This document shows positions 10,129 to 22,369 of a stretch of DNA of 64,000 bases, in pieces; position 1 is the first letter of the stretch, and each line of letters begins with the position of its first letter. The notes beneath the pieces are model-generated. The model was not told the DNA's origin. It saw only the letters and a program-made list of their open reading frames with translations, and made no database searches. The DNA lies in NCBI RefSeq assembly GCF_028502605.1, contig NC_079232.1, positions 4,960,001 through 5,024,000 of the forward strand, given 5' to 3'. Made by a program: the position numbers and the translations under genes. The DNA is from Trichoderma breve (lineage: Eukaryota > Ascomycota > Sordariomycetes > Hypocreales > Hypocreaceae).

Positions 10129-12460
10129 AAGGCCTTTGAAGCAAGCACGCCATTGTGACCAACGCGAACGCAATTAAACTGCTGAATAGCAATGTAAAAT
10201 AAAAAGCAAAGCCTGGAATTTGCAGTTCTTCCAATGAAAAGGCGTTACATAACGAGCAGCACAGGGCAATATAACAAAACCATACAGTATTGTATTATGC
10301 AAAGCAGGCTGAAAGAAACCAATTCTCTTGGCTTGATGATATGACCATCTGGTCTTAAAGATCCATCCTACTGGAGGTTGATGGATCAGCTCAATGCCAA
10401 GAATGCAAGCGAATTGACTAGACCGCAGTACAAGAGACGAGCAGATGAAATCTCGCATGATGCCACTTTTATTGGGGTCCGGGATACCGCCAGTATAAGA
10501 TACCTAGAAGAAATCACATCTCATCACTGTTCCCTACCTTGGCAAAGCCATCGGCGGCAGCTGCTGGCGGAGCTGATGATATCGCGGCGATGAGCGAGAT
10601 TTGGAGATTTTGCTGAGCACAAAACATGGAGATGGAGATGGAGCACGGAGTAAGACGGCATGTCTGTTCCAGAACCCGCCAGGCTCTCACTGGATTACGG
10701 ACAAGCACTCCCTTGCTGAACATGCACCTCCTTGCAAAGCACAGACGGCCTCGCCAGGGTTGGTGCCAGGCAACAATTCGCTGCTCGAGACTGGATTGAG
10801 CCTAGCTTTTTCATGCTTGGCTGTCTCTGGACAAGAGACGGAGAACTTTGGTCCAGCTTGTAATGACAGCTCGTGGGCGTTCATGCTCGTGTTGAGTGGA
10901 GCACGTCGTTTACACAAAATTTCTGTCCCTTGCAACCCCGTGCGGAAAAAAGGAGTGCCCCATGTCCAAACCCCAGTCTAGCTTGGCTTCTAGGGAGAGC
11001 AGCTCGACCGCCACATCCTCTACCGTACTAGCAAACGGGCAGCAGAAAAAGACCTGATGTTTAGAAGCAAGACTTGTTTCAGCAGATTTGGTTTTGAACC
11101 GTCTCAAGATTGAAATTGGCGAGCGCCACCAGCAAGCGACGGTTTGTTTTCTGAGTCGTGTTGCAGCAAGGAGATGGTTGGTGCCCCCCTCAGGTCTAAT
11201 TCTTCTAATCACCTATTCGTGGGGTGACACCGTCAGCCTCAGCTGTCTTACAGCACAGGCAATAATAACGGTGAAGTCGGTTGGGGGAGGGGGGAGATCA
11301 GCAAAGACGCAGCGATTCGGAGCGTTCCGCCAAATCTCGCCTTTGGTGTCGTCGATCAATTTCTTCTCCTCGCCTGTCAGTGTGATTTTACTGCGGTGAT
11401 GTGCTTGTACGGAACGATATGTCCGACTACAGGTAGAATGGCTGCGGTGGCCCCGACAAACGGCAGACGTCCAATCATGGTGATATTGGTACGCTCAAGT
11501 CGGGGCATCAGGGGCACTGGCTGCCCTTCTCTGTGAACACAACACCGCGCCAACAAACATGTCGAGGTCAGCTAGGGGTTCACAATGCAATTGCTACTGA
11601 GATAGACTATGACTACACAGATTACTACTTCCAGGACCTACTCCGCACTATTAACGGTTAGCACCGAGATCAGCACTTTTGTTGGACTCATGGCTTCTGC
11701 TGTTCTGGCTTGTGAACCTCCAATACAGCACACAGACACTGCCCTCGACATCGAGAGCCCCCCCGTTTGGCTCAGGTCCTCGAGAAGGATAATGGGATTC
11801 ATACCCGTTGCAGTTAATGCAGCGTTCGATACGTATCTTACACTAGGAGGGCCTTAATTTCCTTTGGCCCTGGCTAAGTGGCTGGATTGGTCGACGGTTT
11901 CCCAGGGGAGAAGCAAGCCGCTCCCTGATTGGCTCATGGCTTGTTTAATTTCGACGCGCTCATCCCACGGTATCCACAGAGCGAGGCCCAGCATCACAGC
12001 CCATCTTCAGCAAAGCGGTCGAGGCATTATTAGCTTATGAGATGAGCCTGGTCTGGTCGAAGTACTCGCAGCATGTATCGTAGCAGTTGTCCTCCAGTTT
12101 TGAACTAACCACAAGTCAATCCCTTCCTTTACTAGCCCATTGTCGCCCTGCTCGTCCGCGGGCTCCATCTCACTCTCTTTTCATAGAACTTCTCGACCGT
12201 CACCGCCGTCTCTCTCTTTTTCATTCGTTTTGCGCTGTGTCGTTTCGTGTCGTGTCGTGTTTTGTGTGGACGAGCTCTTCTTTTTGCCGTCACCTCTGTC
12301 GCTCTCTTTGCCTGATTGTTTTGTGACACGACTCTCACTTCTGTTTGTTCGAAACCTCGAATCGAGCGTCGCACTCGCCCTTGTCGAGCGACCTCTGCTC
12401 TCACTCTCTCTCGCGCCAGTAATCACTAATCGATTCACACTCTCGTTTTCACGCGCCGCG
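10129..12460. other. Long intergenic region upstream of the SUN-family gene
   Basis: 2,332 bp, the longest gap in the window. The last 300 bp or so (from about 12120) are CT-rich (repeats of CTCTCTTTTT and CGTGTCGTGTCGTGT), as in leaders of strongly expressed fungal genes. Nothing coding is evident in the rest; the longest ORFs (100-126 aa) have no recognisable composition. Confidence 0.5.
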
Positions 12461-14101
12461 ATGAAGGTTACAGACGTCCAGGCCGCCCTCGCGTCGGCCG
12501 TTGTGCTTCTCTCATTGCCAGCCGGCACCGTCGCCTCGTCACACAGGAGGTTTCACCAGCTTCCCAATAAGAAGCACACTCACCTTCGCTCTCCTCACAC
12601 AGTAGAGGACGCCAACTCTATTGTCAAGCGAGGACAATGCGCGTTCCCGACCGATGATCCCAACTTGGTTGCTGTCACGCCCGATGCTGAGAATGCTGGC
12701 TGGGCTATGAGCCCGGATCAGCCTTGCACGCCAGGTCACTACTGCCCAATTGCTTGCAAGCCCGGTATGGTTATGGCTCAATGGGATCCCGATTCTTCAT
12801 ACTCCTACCCGGCTTCCATGGTAAGTTTACTAAATCGATAAGAAGAGAGAATGACCAATATCGCCGGTTTCAGTCGCTGACAGCATTAGAACGGAGGATT
12901 GTTCTGTGACAACAGTGGCACGGTTCACAAGCCTTTCCCCAACAAGCCGTACTGTGTTGAAGGTACTGGCTCTGTCGTAGCTGTCAACGACTGTGGTGAG
13001 CCCATGTCGTGGTGCCAGACTGTCTTGCCTGGTAACGAGGCCATGCTTATCCCAACTCTTGTCACATCCTCGGCCACGCTTGCTGTTCCCGATACAAGCT
13101 ACTGGTGTTCAACGGCAGCTCAGTGAGTGATCCCGCACAAGCTTTGTCTTGCATCCCACGTCCACAGTGTTTGCTAACCTCATCTGTGTAGCTACTACAT
13201 CAACCCTCCTGGAAGCACCGTCGCCGATTGTGTCTGGGGTGTCTCTAGCAAGCCCGTTGGCAACTGGAGTCCGTACGTTGCTGGCGCTAACACTGACAGC
13301 AACGGCAACACATTCGTCAAGCTGGGATGGAACCCCATCTGGCAAGACTCTGCCTTGAAGAGCACCCTGCCCACCTTTGGTATCAAGATCGAGTGCCCCG
13401 ACGGTGACTGCAACGGACTGCCCTGTGAGATTTCGCCCAACTCTGACGGCAGCGTCGAGAGCAACGAATCCTCCGTTGGTGCCGGTAACGCCGCTTTTTG
13501 CGTTGTTACTGTCCCCAAGGGTGGCACTGCCAACATTGTGGCTTTCAACGTGGACGGCAGCTCTGGCGGCTCCGGTGGTGATGACTCTGACTCCGGATCT
13601 TCTTCTTCGGCTCAGCCCAGCTCCACTCCCCATGGACTCAAGGCCGGCGGTTTCGCCCAGCAGGCCGAGAAGGCTACTTCAACCACCACCACCGCCCAGC
13701 CATCATCTACGGAGGTTTCCACCACTGCTACTCCTTCTTCGACCGAGGCCACATCCACCACTGCCGCCGCCTCATCAACCACCACGGCCGCAGAGTCAAC
13801 AACACAGACGACCGATGCTTCCTCCACAACCGGAGCTGCTTCTACCACCGCCACCAGCGGCAAGGCTTCCTCAACCGCTTCTCAAGCTCGCGCACACGCC
13901 TCTGTGAAGCCCGGCATGTTCCACGAGAACGGCACCTCGTCTCACCAGACGACCTCAGCTCCTGCCGAGCCGTCCCAGACCCAAGCCGACTCTGCCCCGG
14001 TTACCACGACTACTAAGAAGGGTGAGGCTGGCCGCCAGCAAGGCAGCACCGCCTTTGCAGGCCTTATCGTTGCCTTTGTTGCCGCAGCTTGTTTCCTATA
14101 A
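12461..14101 (+). CDS. SUN-family cell-wall protein (GH132 type), secreted, GPI-like tail
   Basis: SUN proteins (Sim1/Uth1/Nca3/Sun4) act on cell-wall glucan during septation and growth; a beta-glucan-active role is family knowledge. Exons 12461-12820, 12890-13122 and 13192-14101, two introns of 69 bp each, 500 aa. It opens with a signal peptide (hydrophobic core ASAVVLLSLPAG) and a propeptide ending VKRG, a Kex2-like site. The cysteine-rich SUN domain follows, with WAMSPDQPCTPGHYCPIACK and GTVHKPFPNKPYC. From about residue 345 it is Ser/Thr-rich and should be O-glycosylated. The last 18 residues are hydrophobic and end in FVAAACFL after a small-residue region, which fits a GPI-anchor signal; a plain wall protein remains possible. 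Confidence 0.93.
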
Positions 14102-15339
14102 GAAAAGAAGAATTAATGGCAAGCAGCCTCGTTGATTGTATCTCTGGCAGACAATGTATTCTCACGTCTACTTCAGTGTCCATGTCACCTTTTGTCAGCT
14201 GCAGCTTACATATTTTTTTGTTCATATGCTGCTCTAGACTTTATATCACTTGACGCGGGTTTCTCTCACCCTCTCTCTCTCTTTCGCTTCGCATATTTTG
14301 GGCCGTTTGATCCCCCTCCCCCTCGTCGCACCTTTTTTTTGCCCCCTGATATTTTATGCCGCCGTATCTGTATATGGCTCTACTTTTATTTACATAACGC
14401 TTATTATATGCTTTACATATAAGCCAATATGCCCTGTCGGCGATAGTGTTTATTGTCTTTGGAGAAATTGGAGGTTGGTGTGTCCGCTATAAGGTGGCAT
14501 ACCAATCTCCAAATATTCTCCCCTCCCCTTTTCTTTTCTTCAGGAGTTTTTACTCCTATTTTTTACAATGATGCCAAAAATACGGTGGCATATTTTATCC
14601 ATTATGATTTTTTATTACCATATTTTCTCTTTTTACCACATTTTTGTTTTGATTTGCCTTCTTTTGTCGTCGATACCCCTCTTCAGCGGTTAAAGAGAAA
14701 GCTTCTTACGAAATCGGAGGACAAGGATCAAAAAAAGAGAAAAGGGAGGGGGAAAAAGCGAGCGATTCTTTTTTACAACTTTTTTTTACCTATCAAACAT
14801 TTATGATGTATGTCCAAGGGGGGAAAGGCTTTGAAGTGGTTTTTGTCAGTTTTGTGCTTTTTGCTTTGTTTATTAATGCTCGTGCAAACTACTTGAGATG
14901 AGTTGTGGGTTTACAATTACCACAACCATCAACATAAACAACTCAAAAAAAGGAGCTTAGGATGAATAGGATAAAGACAGAAATAGCGTGGCTTTATGAA
15001 TTTTACGTTTCTTGAAAGTAGCCTGTAGTGAATTGACACGTGTGTAGAGGAGCAACGTAACTAAGACACCGTAAAATGTGAGGCTTGTGTGATTATATAC
15101 TCCATGCGTCGCCTTGTAGGTCTCAAACATGAATCACAGTTAGCGATATTTGACGGTTTAGGGGGGTATCATTTCGTTTTCTTCTATGGAGTAATTAGCT
15201 TCTAATAAACGAACACCATGCTATGGGGTAGCGCCGGTAGTTAGCACCACCTTATCAAGGATGCTTTGCCCTCTCCCATCTAAACTTGTATTGCCCCAAT
15301 TAACTAATTTCATGCACACCTTCTTTCTCTCTTTCTCTC
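14102..15339. other. Convergent intergenic region after the SUN gene
   Basis: 1,238 bp between two facing stop codons. Strongly T-rich on the + strand up to about 14820 (runs such as TTTTTTTACC and CTTTTCTTTTCTTC), consistent with a long 3' UTR of the SUN gene. No coding region seen. Confidence 0.5.
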
Positions 15340-17131
15340 TCACAATGTCACCCAGCCGGGAACTTGGTCCAAATCAAAGTCGTCTTCGTGCCTCCTTTCC
15401 TTAATTGTCAGCCAAACGTTCGGCCAGCCTGCTAGGACAGGGCTGCCCTTTGCTTTTGCTCCGATAATGGCAAACCGGCCCTGGCTATGCGCAACGAATC
15501 CATGCATAAAACCCTGCTGAACAAGAGTGGCAACCGTCATCTCTATATCTTCGTACGTGACCAGGGCGTTACCCCATATGAGCCCCTCGTTGGGGCGGAG
15601 CTTCCTGGGGCCGCCTGGGGGAGGGGCAAGAGTCGTTTCGGCAGAAGACTGGACAGTGTTCTTGATGGCTTGCATGAAGAGAGGGTTGGCCTGCGATGGC
15701 CGGCCATGTGTGGTTGGATTGCCGGGCAGCCAGCCTTCAAGGCGGCGCTGAACGTAGGTAGCCACGGTGAGGAGATGGGAGAGGTCGAGTGTTGCTGCTT
15801 TGCGGGAGGTGGCATCTTGCGGGGGGACGTATGTCAAGAGGAATGTCTTTCGACTGAGACTCCTCCAGAGAAGCGGTCGAAGGCGGTTGGAAAGTGGCAA
15901 AAGAAGGCCCTTTTCAAACAGCCACGGCTCGTGAGCAGCAAGGTGGGACTGGAACTGTACAAAGTTCCCGGAGCGAATAGCCATGCACATGGGAAGAAAA
16001 ATGGGTTTCAATGATTGAGCCTCCGGCCGTGATAGAAGTGTAGTCGAAGGGAATCGCCCAAGAAGAAGGTTCGAGGGAATGAGGTAAGTGAGAATGTTGG
16101 AGCGATGAGAGACTAGTTGAGGAGGAGTCTGCAAGTATGCCTCCTGAAGACATAACGCAGCGCGGTGATAGTGTTGATTGGAGAAGTTGAAACGGCCGAG
16201 ATAGTAGAGAAAAGTGACGCGCTGAGCCGCAGGATAGAGTGAGAGCGGAGGCGATATGGTTTCGATGTTAACAAATATCATTTTCGCTAGTTGAGTTCTT
16301 CGGCACTATTGGACAATGAATACTGTGGTTAGAGAATAGTGTTGATGGGCTACAGTATGGAGAGACTAGGATCAAAGGAGGGAGGCATACTGCGAAGAGA
16401 AGTTTTAGCACGAGGTTGGCAAACATGTAGACGCCAACTCGCTTTCCCTCTGGCTTGCTGGTCCGGGTACCTGACCGGTCGGTCAAGCAAGTCGTAAATA
16501 TCTTTTGGATGATCTCAGCAGAAGACTCGGCAACAGACTTGCGGTTGTCGTCGTCCACAACGCGGAGCCGGCGAGTCAGATCAGGCCGTCGGTTGAGATT
16601 CATGGTAAGGCGAGCAAGTGTCTCTGAGAGAGACATGCTGACTTGGAGAAGCATTGAGCCATAAGTAGGATGTGCGAATGCAGTAGAACAAGAGCTGCAG
16701 GGCTTTGTTAGCATAAAGAGACGATTCTTCAAGTTTCAATCCGCGTATTTCTGCGGGTTGCGGCTATCAATGGCACTCGATGGCCATGACCGAAAAACTC
16801 ACTTGACTAGCCCACTGAGAAGCTGATGAGCCCCTAACAAGTCTGCAAAACTGACATCCCGCCAATAGGTCAAGTAATCCTTCAAAAAAGCCAATAATCC
16901 CGGCCAAGCCGTTGCCTGGCCTTCGGGCAGGTCGTCCTGCTGCGGCAGGGCATCCTCAACGACCTTATCAATGGCATCCTGGCGGCTAAATCTGGCGCGC
17001 AGCTCGTTGGCTAGATCGTGATATTGTTTTGGTGATTCCGGCTCTACTTGGAGCCATGACCGGAGTTGATCGCCTTGCTGGTTGCGGACTTGCTGCTGAA
17101 TCTGGGAGAGGAATTGAGTTACTAGAGACAT
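15340..17131 (-). CDS. PCI-domain protein, PCID2/Thp1/Csn12 family
   Basis: Members are subunits of TREX-2 (Thp1, mRNA export at the nuclear pore) or Csn12-type complexes (known). Exons 17131-16803, 16694-16391 and 16305-15340, introns of 108 and 85 bp, 532 aa. The N-terminal part is helical and glutamine-rich. The repeat region includes GVYMFANLVLKLLFA followed, across intron 2, by CRRTQLAKMIFVNIE. This lines up with the PCID2 segment before AQRVT-YY-GR, here AQRVTFLYYLGRFNFSNQHY. ILTYLIPSNLLLGRFPS is the conserved helix ahead of the PCI winged helix. The winged helix is near the C-terminus (YEDIEMTVATLVQQGFMHGF). Whether this is the Thp1 or the Csn12 paralogue needs a tree. Confidence 0.9.
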
Positions 17132-17611
17132 GATTTATGCTGAGAAAAATATATTATATAAATATTTCGCCCTTTGGCGGCCAACGGAGTTTTGGAATTA
17201 GTGAGAATGAGTGAGAGAGGGAAGACGCGTGAATGAGTAAGAGTGAGGCTGGTGTTGAAGACGGTGTGGCGTCGAACTGGATGTGGCGGTAATCGAATAC
17301 CTGTGGCGTGTGTGGTTATTCCCTTCCGTGACAAGCTGCCGTTCTATGGAATCAACTGTTGCGGCTCATTGGCCTACACAAACTGTTTACATCTCTAAAT
17401 GCTTTTTTTTAAATGACAATAAGTTTGGCATTTTCAAGTAAAAAATCAAGTCCAATATTGAACAAATGAATGCTTCATTACTCTAAAATTACATGGCCAT
17501 TGCTAACTGGAATATACATGCCCAGCCACATATTCTCTTCGTTCAAAGTATATACATGTTTGTGTTTAACTTCTTTTTCTTTTTGGCTTCCATTTTATTT
17601 TTTGTTTTAGT
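17132..17611. other. Intergenic, PCI gene promoter and thiolase 3' region
   Basis: 480 bp between two genes on the minus strand; holds the promoter of the PCI gene and the AT-rich 3' end of the thiolase gene. No gene seen. Confidence 0.45.
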
Positions 17612-18967
17612 TTAGACGGATTCAATACGCTGCACAACCATGGCTGTGGCAGCGCCTCCTCCGTTGCAGATTGCCGCAACACCGTATTCGCCAGGCTTCA
17701 GCTGGTGCAGGAGTGTTGTGAGGATTCGTGATCCGGAGCTGCCCAGAGCGTGGCCAAGGGAAATGCCGCCTCCAAGTGGGTTAACACGGGCGTTCTCAAT
17801 GCCAAGAATCTTCTTGTTGGCCAGAACAACACCTGCAAAAGCCTCGTTGATTTCCCAAATGGCGACCTGATCCTTGGTAATGCCGGCGCGCTCCAGAGCG
17901 ATGGGGATGGCCTTCGCAGGAGCGACTGGGAAGTCAATGGGGTCAACCGCAGCATCAGCGTGGGAGACGATCCTCGCCAGGACGCGAGAGCCGGATCCGT
18001 ACTGCTGTGCAATGGCCTTGTTGCCCAGGACTAGAGCACTGGCACCGTCGTTCAGGGTCGACGAGTTGGCAGCGGTAACTGTGCCAGTTCCATCGCGAAC
18101 AAACGCGGGCTTCAAGGTTGGGACCTTCTCAATCTTGACATCGAGGTAGCCCTCGTCCGCCTCAATGATGACCTCTCCTTTCTTGTTCTTGACGGTGACG
18201 GGGATAATCTCATCGGCAAACGCCTTCTCGGCCCATGCCTTTTGAGCGTTCTTGTACGACTGGATAGCAAATTCATCCTGCTGCTCTCGGGTGATGTTGT
18301 GAGTCTTGGCGGTGTTCTCTGCGCAGTTGCCCATGTGGAATTTGTTGTAGACATCGGTCAGACCATCCTTGATCAACCCGTCCTCAAATGTAACATTGCC
18401 GAAAGCAGGCAGACCGCTGGCACGGGGAAGATAGTATGGGACCCGGGTCATGCTCTCCATGCCACCGGCAATCTGGGCCTCAGCCAGGCCGAGCTGAATG
18501 TTTTGCGCCGCAAAAGCGACAGCCTTGAGGCCAGAAGAGCACACCTTGTTGATGGTGATGGCCTCGATGGACGTAGGGAGGCCAGCGAAGATGGCGGCCT
18601 GTCGGGCGGGTGCTTGGCCCATTCCTCCTCCAAGCACGTTGCCCATGTACACATCAGAGATCTTTTCTATCGGAACCTTTGACTTTTCGAGAGCGGCCTT
18701 GATGGCGGTAGCGCCAAGCTGGGGAGCGGGCACGGTGGTGAATGAGCCGTTGAACTGGACAAGCGCAATTGTTAGCATAATCCCAAAATGGTATATGCGA
18801 GCCGCTCAGCAACGTACCTTTGCGGTCGGTGTTCGCGCAGCACTGAGAATGTACGCCTCCTGGATTTCCTTTCTCATGACAGCACCGGTTGAGAAGTGGC
18901 GAGCCGATTTCATTTGGCTGGCCAGCTGGCCGAGCCGCCTGGCTGTTCTAAGCTGAGCCTCGGGCAT
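17612..18967 (-). CDS. ERG10: Acetyl-CoA C-acetyltransferase (acetoacetyl-CoA thiolase), mitochondrial type
   Basis: Condenses or cleaves two acetyl-CoA / acetoacetyl-CoA. Exon 1 is 18967-18818 (50 codons), the intron 18817-18755 and exon 2 18754-17612; 430 aa, like human ACAT1 (427). The first 32 residues are basic and Ser/Ala-rich without acids after residue 3 ([20 protein letters not shown]), which fits a mitochondrial presequence; so this is probably the mitochondrial paralogue, not the cytosolic sterol-pathway one (inference). Catalytic residues are visible: the nucleophile in [10 protein letters not shown] (Cys about 122), [14 protein letters not shown] with the active His, and Cys about 413 in ICNGGGAA. 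The motif is GHALG where many thiolases have GHPLG. It diverges from RAD6 across 1 kb. Confidence 0.95.
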
Positions 18968-19968
18968 TATGGGATGGAGTTGTGGAGCTGTATAAGTAGG
19001 AAAAGGAGAAGCGAACAAGGACAAAAGCTATCCGTAGTGAGGGTATCAAAAAAAGGCCAATCGAAAGGTGTTTGAAAGATAAATAGAAGCAGAACGGGCT
19101 ATGCTTTGTTTTTTTTTTTATACAGACTGTCGGTAGAAGAGGCGCAGAGAGAGGAGCTTCTGGGCCGTTTCGGTACGCTTCGGCTTAGAGCGGGGAGAGA
19201 ATCAGCCGAGCGTTTAAGCCGGGATTGCAGGTGACAGCGTCAGAATTGATGCTTGATGCGGGGGGTTGAAAAGCCGGGGAAAGGGGATTTTGTATTATTC
19301 CGAGGCAGTGAGTGCTACAGCAGTACTCATTCATTACTCGGGCTCTACAACATCATGAAGCAGATGATTCAATGTTTTCTAATCTCTTCTTCAGTGCCGA
19401 ATCCAAGCTCGTACTTACTCCATATTCTACACTGCCGCCTCTTCCTAAGCCGCACTCACGTCATCAACCCGAGGCTACAGTACCTAGGTACATTATCAAT
19501 CCGGCAACCTTTGGACAAATTATATCGCCTTAACCAGTCTGCCAGATCAGTCCAGACTGTGGCGTCGCTCCACCATTGCCACATTTCTTTCTTCCACGTC
19601 TTTCGCGACGCTGATGCGCTGTCACATGACCATGACTAATCTTTTATTTCTCGCCCCGCCATTGGCCCGTACCCTGACGCCGATTCGCCTGAACCGGCGG
19701 GCTGTCAAGCGCTGGCCATTAGCTGCTAGTGCCGCTATCAACGCTCTTTGACTCGTGAGCAGGTTCCGATCTTGGCTCAACTTTCTTCCACAGCACCGAG
19801 AAAAAGACTTGTCGGTATTTTTGTCAATCTCATCTTTGCTTCATTCAACGCTTTTGCTTCCAACAGTCGACTTGTAATTCGAAAACAGAACTTGAGGAAC
19901 AATACCGCCACCTCTACTCCAGCCAACTTGCTCTACTCGATTCCTAATCAGGCCCCTTGTCGATAGCC
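18968..19968. promoter_or_regulatory. Divergent promoter region thiolase / RAD6
   Basis: 1,001 bp between diverging starts. Contains a perfect 12-bp palindrome GTACCTAGGTAC at 19480-19491. No ORF here looks coding. Confidence 0.5.
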
Positions 19969-20657
19969 ATGTCGACAGCTGCCCGACGCCGGTTGATGCG
20001 CGACTTCAAGGTTTGTCTGCATAGACCGGATGGGATATCTTCTGTCTTGTTTGCAGTTTCTAATGATGGTTTCAGCGTATGCAGACCGATCCTCCTGCCG
20101 GAGTTTCAGCATCTCCCATTCCCGACAATGTCATGACCTGGTTCGTTGCCCCTCACACCTCCACCACCAAGGACAAGGTGCGATTGCTAACCATGTCTCA
20201 TCGCCCTCACTACAGGAATGCCGTCATTATTGGGCCAGCCGACACACCATTTGAAGATGGAACATTCCGGCTCGTCATGCAGTTTGAAGAACAATACCCC
20301 AACAAGCCTCCTCAGGTCAAATTCATCAGCCAGATGTTCCACCCCAACGTCTACGCCACCGGCGAGCTGTGCTTGGATATTCTACAAAACCGATGGAGCC
20401 CAACGTATGATGTCGCTGCCGTGCTGACCAGCATTCAAAGGTATTTGAAGATCTGTTGTGGGAGCCGATCCCTGACCACCTACTCTTGGCTCGATGGCTC
20501 ATTCGCTGACTTGAACAACTTTTCTTTTTGCAGTCTACTTAACGACCCCAACACCGGCTCACCAGCGAACGTGGAGGCTTCGAACCTATACAAAGATAAC
20601 CGAAAGGAGTATACTAAGCGCGTACGAGAGACTGTTGAGAGAAGTTGGGAAGACTAA
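19969..20657 (+). CDS. RAD6: Ubiquitin-conjugating enzyme E2 RAD6/UBC2
   Basis: E2 enzyme for PCNA ubiquitylation in DNA-damage tolerance, histone H2B ubiquitylation with Bre1, and the N-degron pathway with Ubr1 (known). Four exons, 19969-20010, 20076-20140, 20216-20440 and 20534-20657, introns of 65, 75 and 93 bp; 151 aa, the standard length in filamentous fungi. It starts [17 protein letters not shown], the conserved Rad6 N-terminus. The catalytic cysteine is Cys88 in [19 protein letters not shown]. The C-terminus ends [10 protein letters not shown] and lacks the polyacidic tail of budding yeast Rad6, as in most fungi and animals. Intron 2 has a textbook branch site TGCTAAC. Confidence 0.98.
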
Positions 20658-22369
20658 AAAGGCTCACGATAACGCTGGAATGACGAGGACATACGGATAG
20701 GCGGCGTCTAGACAGCCACCTATCCGCTTCAGGATATCTGAAGGGGAACTTGGACCTAGCCCCCTCATCGTCTTCGTGCAGTATCTAGAAGACTGGGCTC
20801 CCAGCGAGAAGGAGGGAAGGATTCATTGCAGGCGTTTTGGTGCACGATATTGAACTGGTTATACCAAGGAAGAGGGACGAGTGTTCTCGTATCATGTCTT
20901 GTTATTTTCTACCTAGGATTCAAGCGTTTGTTTTTTGACATCATCGCCACTCTGACAGGGATTACCAAGTAGTGATTTAGGCGCAGCGGAATGCCAGATG
21001 TTTTCGTTTGTCCATGTCAGGCTTCCTATGAGGGATGCTATACCCAAGTACTGATCCACCCCCTTTGTCATCCCCTATCTGCCCCTCTTTCTACAAGTTT
21101 GTTGAGTTATGCTCAAAGAAGACCTCAACCTATTGATTGAGCTTCTATTGAACGGAATTCTATTGACCGGGCTTCTATTGACTGAACTGTGGCTTGTGCG
21201 AGGGCATCGAGATTTCGGGTATCAATTAGCCAGTCCGCTGCCGCTGCGATTCGGCAGTTCACAAGCCCAATTGGGACCTGGTTGGGTCTACATCCAATCC
21301 GCTGCCAGCGTCAGCAACCACTGTCAGGCACAAAAGCGCAAGGTAGTACTGCTAAATCCTGCCGGAGAGTCGATGCTGGTATCTCAAATCCATACCATAA
21401 TATCACCTGTAATACATCATGGCGCGCTAAGACAAAAAAGAGACCAGCTCGGTGAGCTTCTACGCTGTTGTGGTACCCCATCTAGAGTCGGTATGCAGCA
21501 ATCCATTGCAGCCCCTGGCGGGCTCGGCGAATATTTTTCTCTAATTCTTTAAATGGTCTTTTTTGTTTCTTTCAGACGAAAAGCAGTTGTGCAATGGAAG
21601 AACAATGTGAAACGAAACAAAACGAAACACATCAAAATCAACATGTAAGCATGAAATGTAGAGTCAATGCGATGTCAAGTGCTTCGTATCTCCGGAGGTT
21701 GAACAGCATTTGCTGTACCTCCTTTGAAGGCACGTCAAATTGCCTTAGGTAAGCGGATTTGGTGCCTGGCCTAAAAATGCTACTGACGGGTAGTTTAGTG
21801 GCACCTGAAGATGTTTAGGGCGCATGTCCAGTGTTTACAGTGCGCTGTAACAGCCCTCTAGGCGTCTGATCTCCAGCCCCTCCCTCCTAGCCCCCAGGGC
21901 ACTTCCAACCACCACGCGGCGGCTGTTTTTAGCGCGCTTGTCACCTCCCAAACATTGGAACTCTGAGCTTTTGGGCCCCTCCCCGCCAGTCCCTCCCAGA
22001 CCGCTGCTTTTGCATCCTCCCTAGAACTTCGTGTCTTTGTTCTTGGGGGTTTCCTTTCTTTTTCTTTCCTTCCTTTTCCCTCCCTTACAACGATCCTGCG
22101 GCGGGGTTTCTGTTTCTTTTGACCTCTCGCAGCTTCGGTTGGGATCAACCATCTGCTGTTTTTGTTTCTCCTCTCTAGCCCCTCTCTCTCTTCTTTTACC
22201 CTCCTGGTAGGGCGGAACACCAGAGCCCGCCATTTGGGTGAAGAGAGAGAAGCCCCCTTCGAGATACCGTTACCTCTGCGTGGCTCAACCGATAACTCAA
22301 CGGTCGCTTCTCTTCGCCCATGGTTAACAACTTTTCTTGATATCGATATCCTAACGCCATCTGCCCATC
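20658..22369. other. Intergenic RAD6 to kinesin-1
   Basis: 1,712 bp. The last 350 bp (from about 22020) are CT-rich with runs such as TTTCTTTCCTTCC, a likely long kinesin leader. A degenerate 15-bp tandem repeat lies at 21126-21185. The ORF over that repeat (Leu-rich, 147 aa) is a by-product of the repeat. No gene seen. Confidence 0.5.
21126..21185 (+). repeat. Degenerate 15-bp tandem repeat, four copies
   Basis: Four consecutive 15-mers share the core CTATTGA at the same offset: 21126-21140, 21141-21155, 21156-21170 and 21171-21185. The copies differ at the first three and last four bases. Small minisatellite in an intergenic region. Confidence 0.85.

Noticed and set aside
13377..13907. A 176-codon Pro-rich ORF on the + strand and several antisense ORFs over the SUN gene
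   Set aside because: They are shadows of the Ser/Thr-rich SUN reading frame, whose codon pattern leaves other frames open.
18700..18778. Thiolase start inside the intron (ATG 18778)
   Set aside because: The spliced start adds [16 protein letters not shown], the conserved thiolase N-terminus, and a presequence.
17612..18967. GHALG in place of GHPLG as a sign of an inactive thiolase
   Set aside because: Both active cysteines and the His remain, and this change seems typical of this fungal paralogue, so I do not treat it as a defect.
21109..21552. 147-codon Leu-rich ORF
   Set aside because: Its Leu run comes from the 15-bp tandem repeat and the rest has no coding look.
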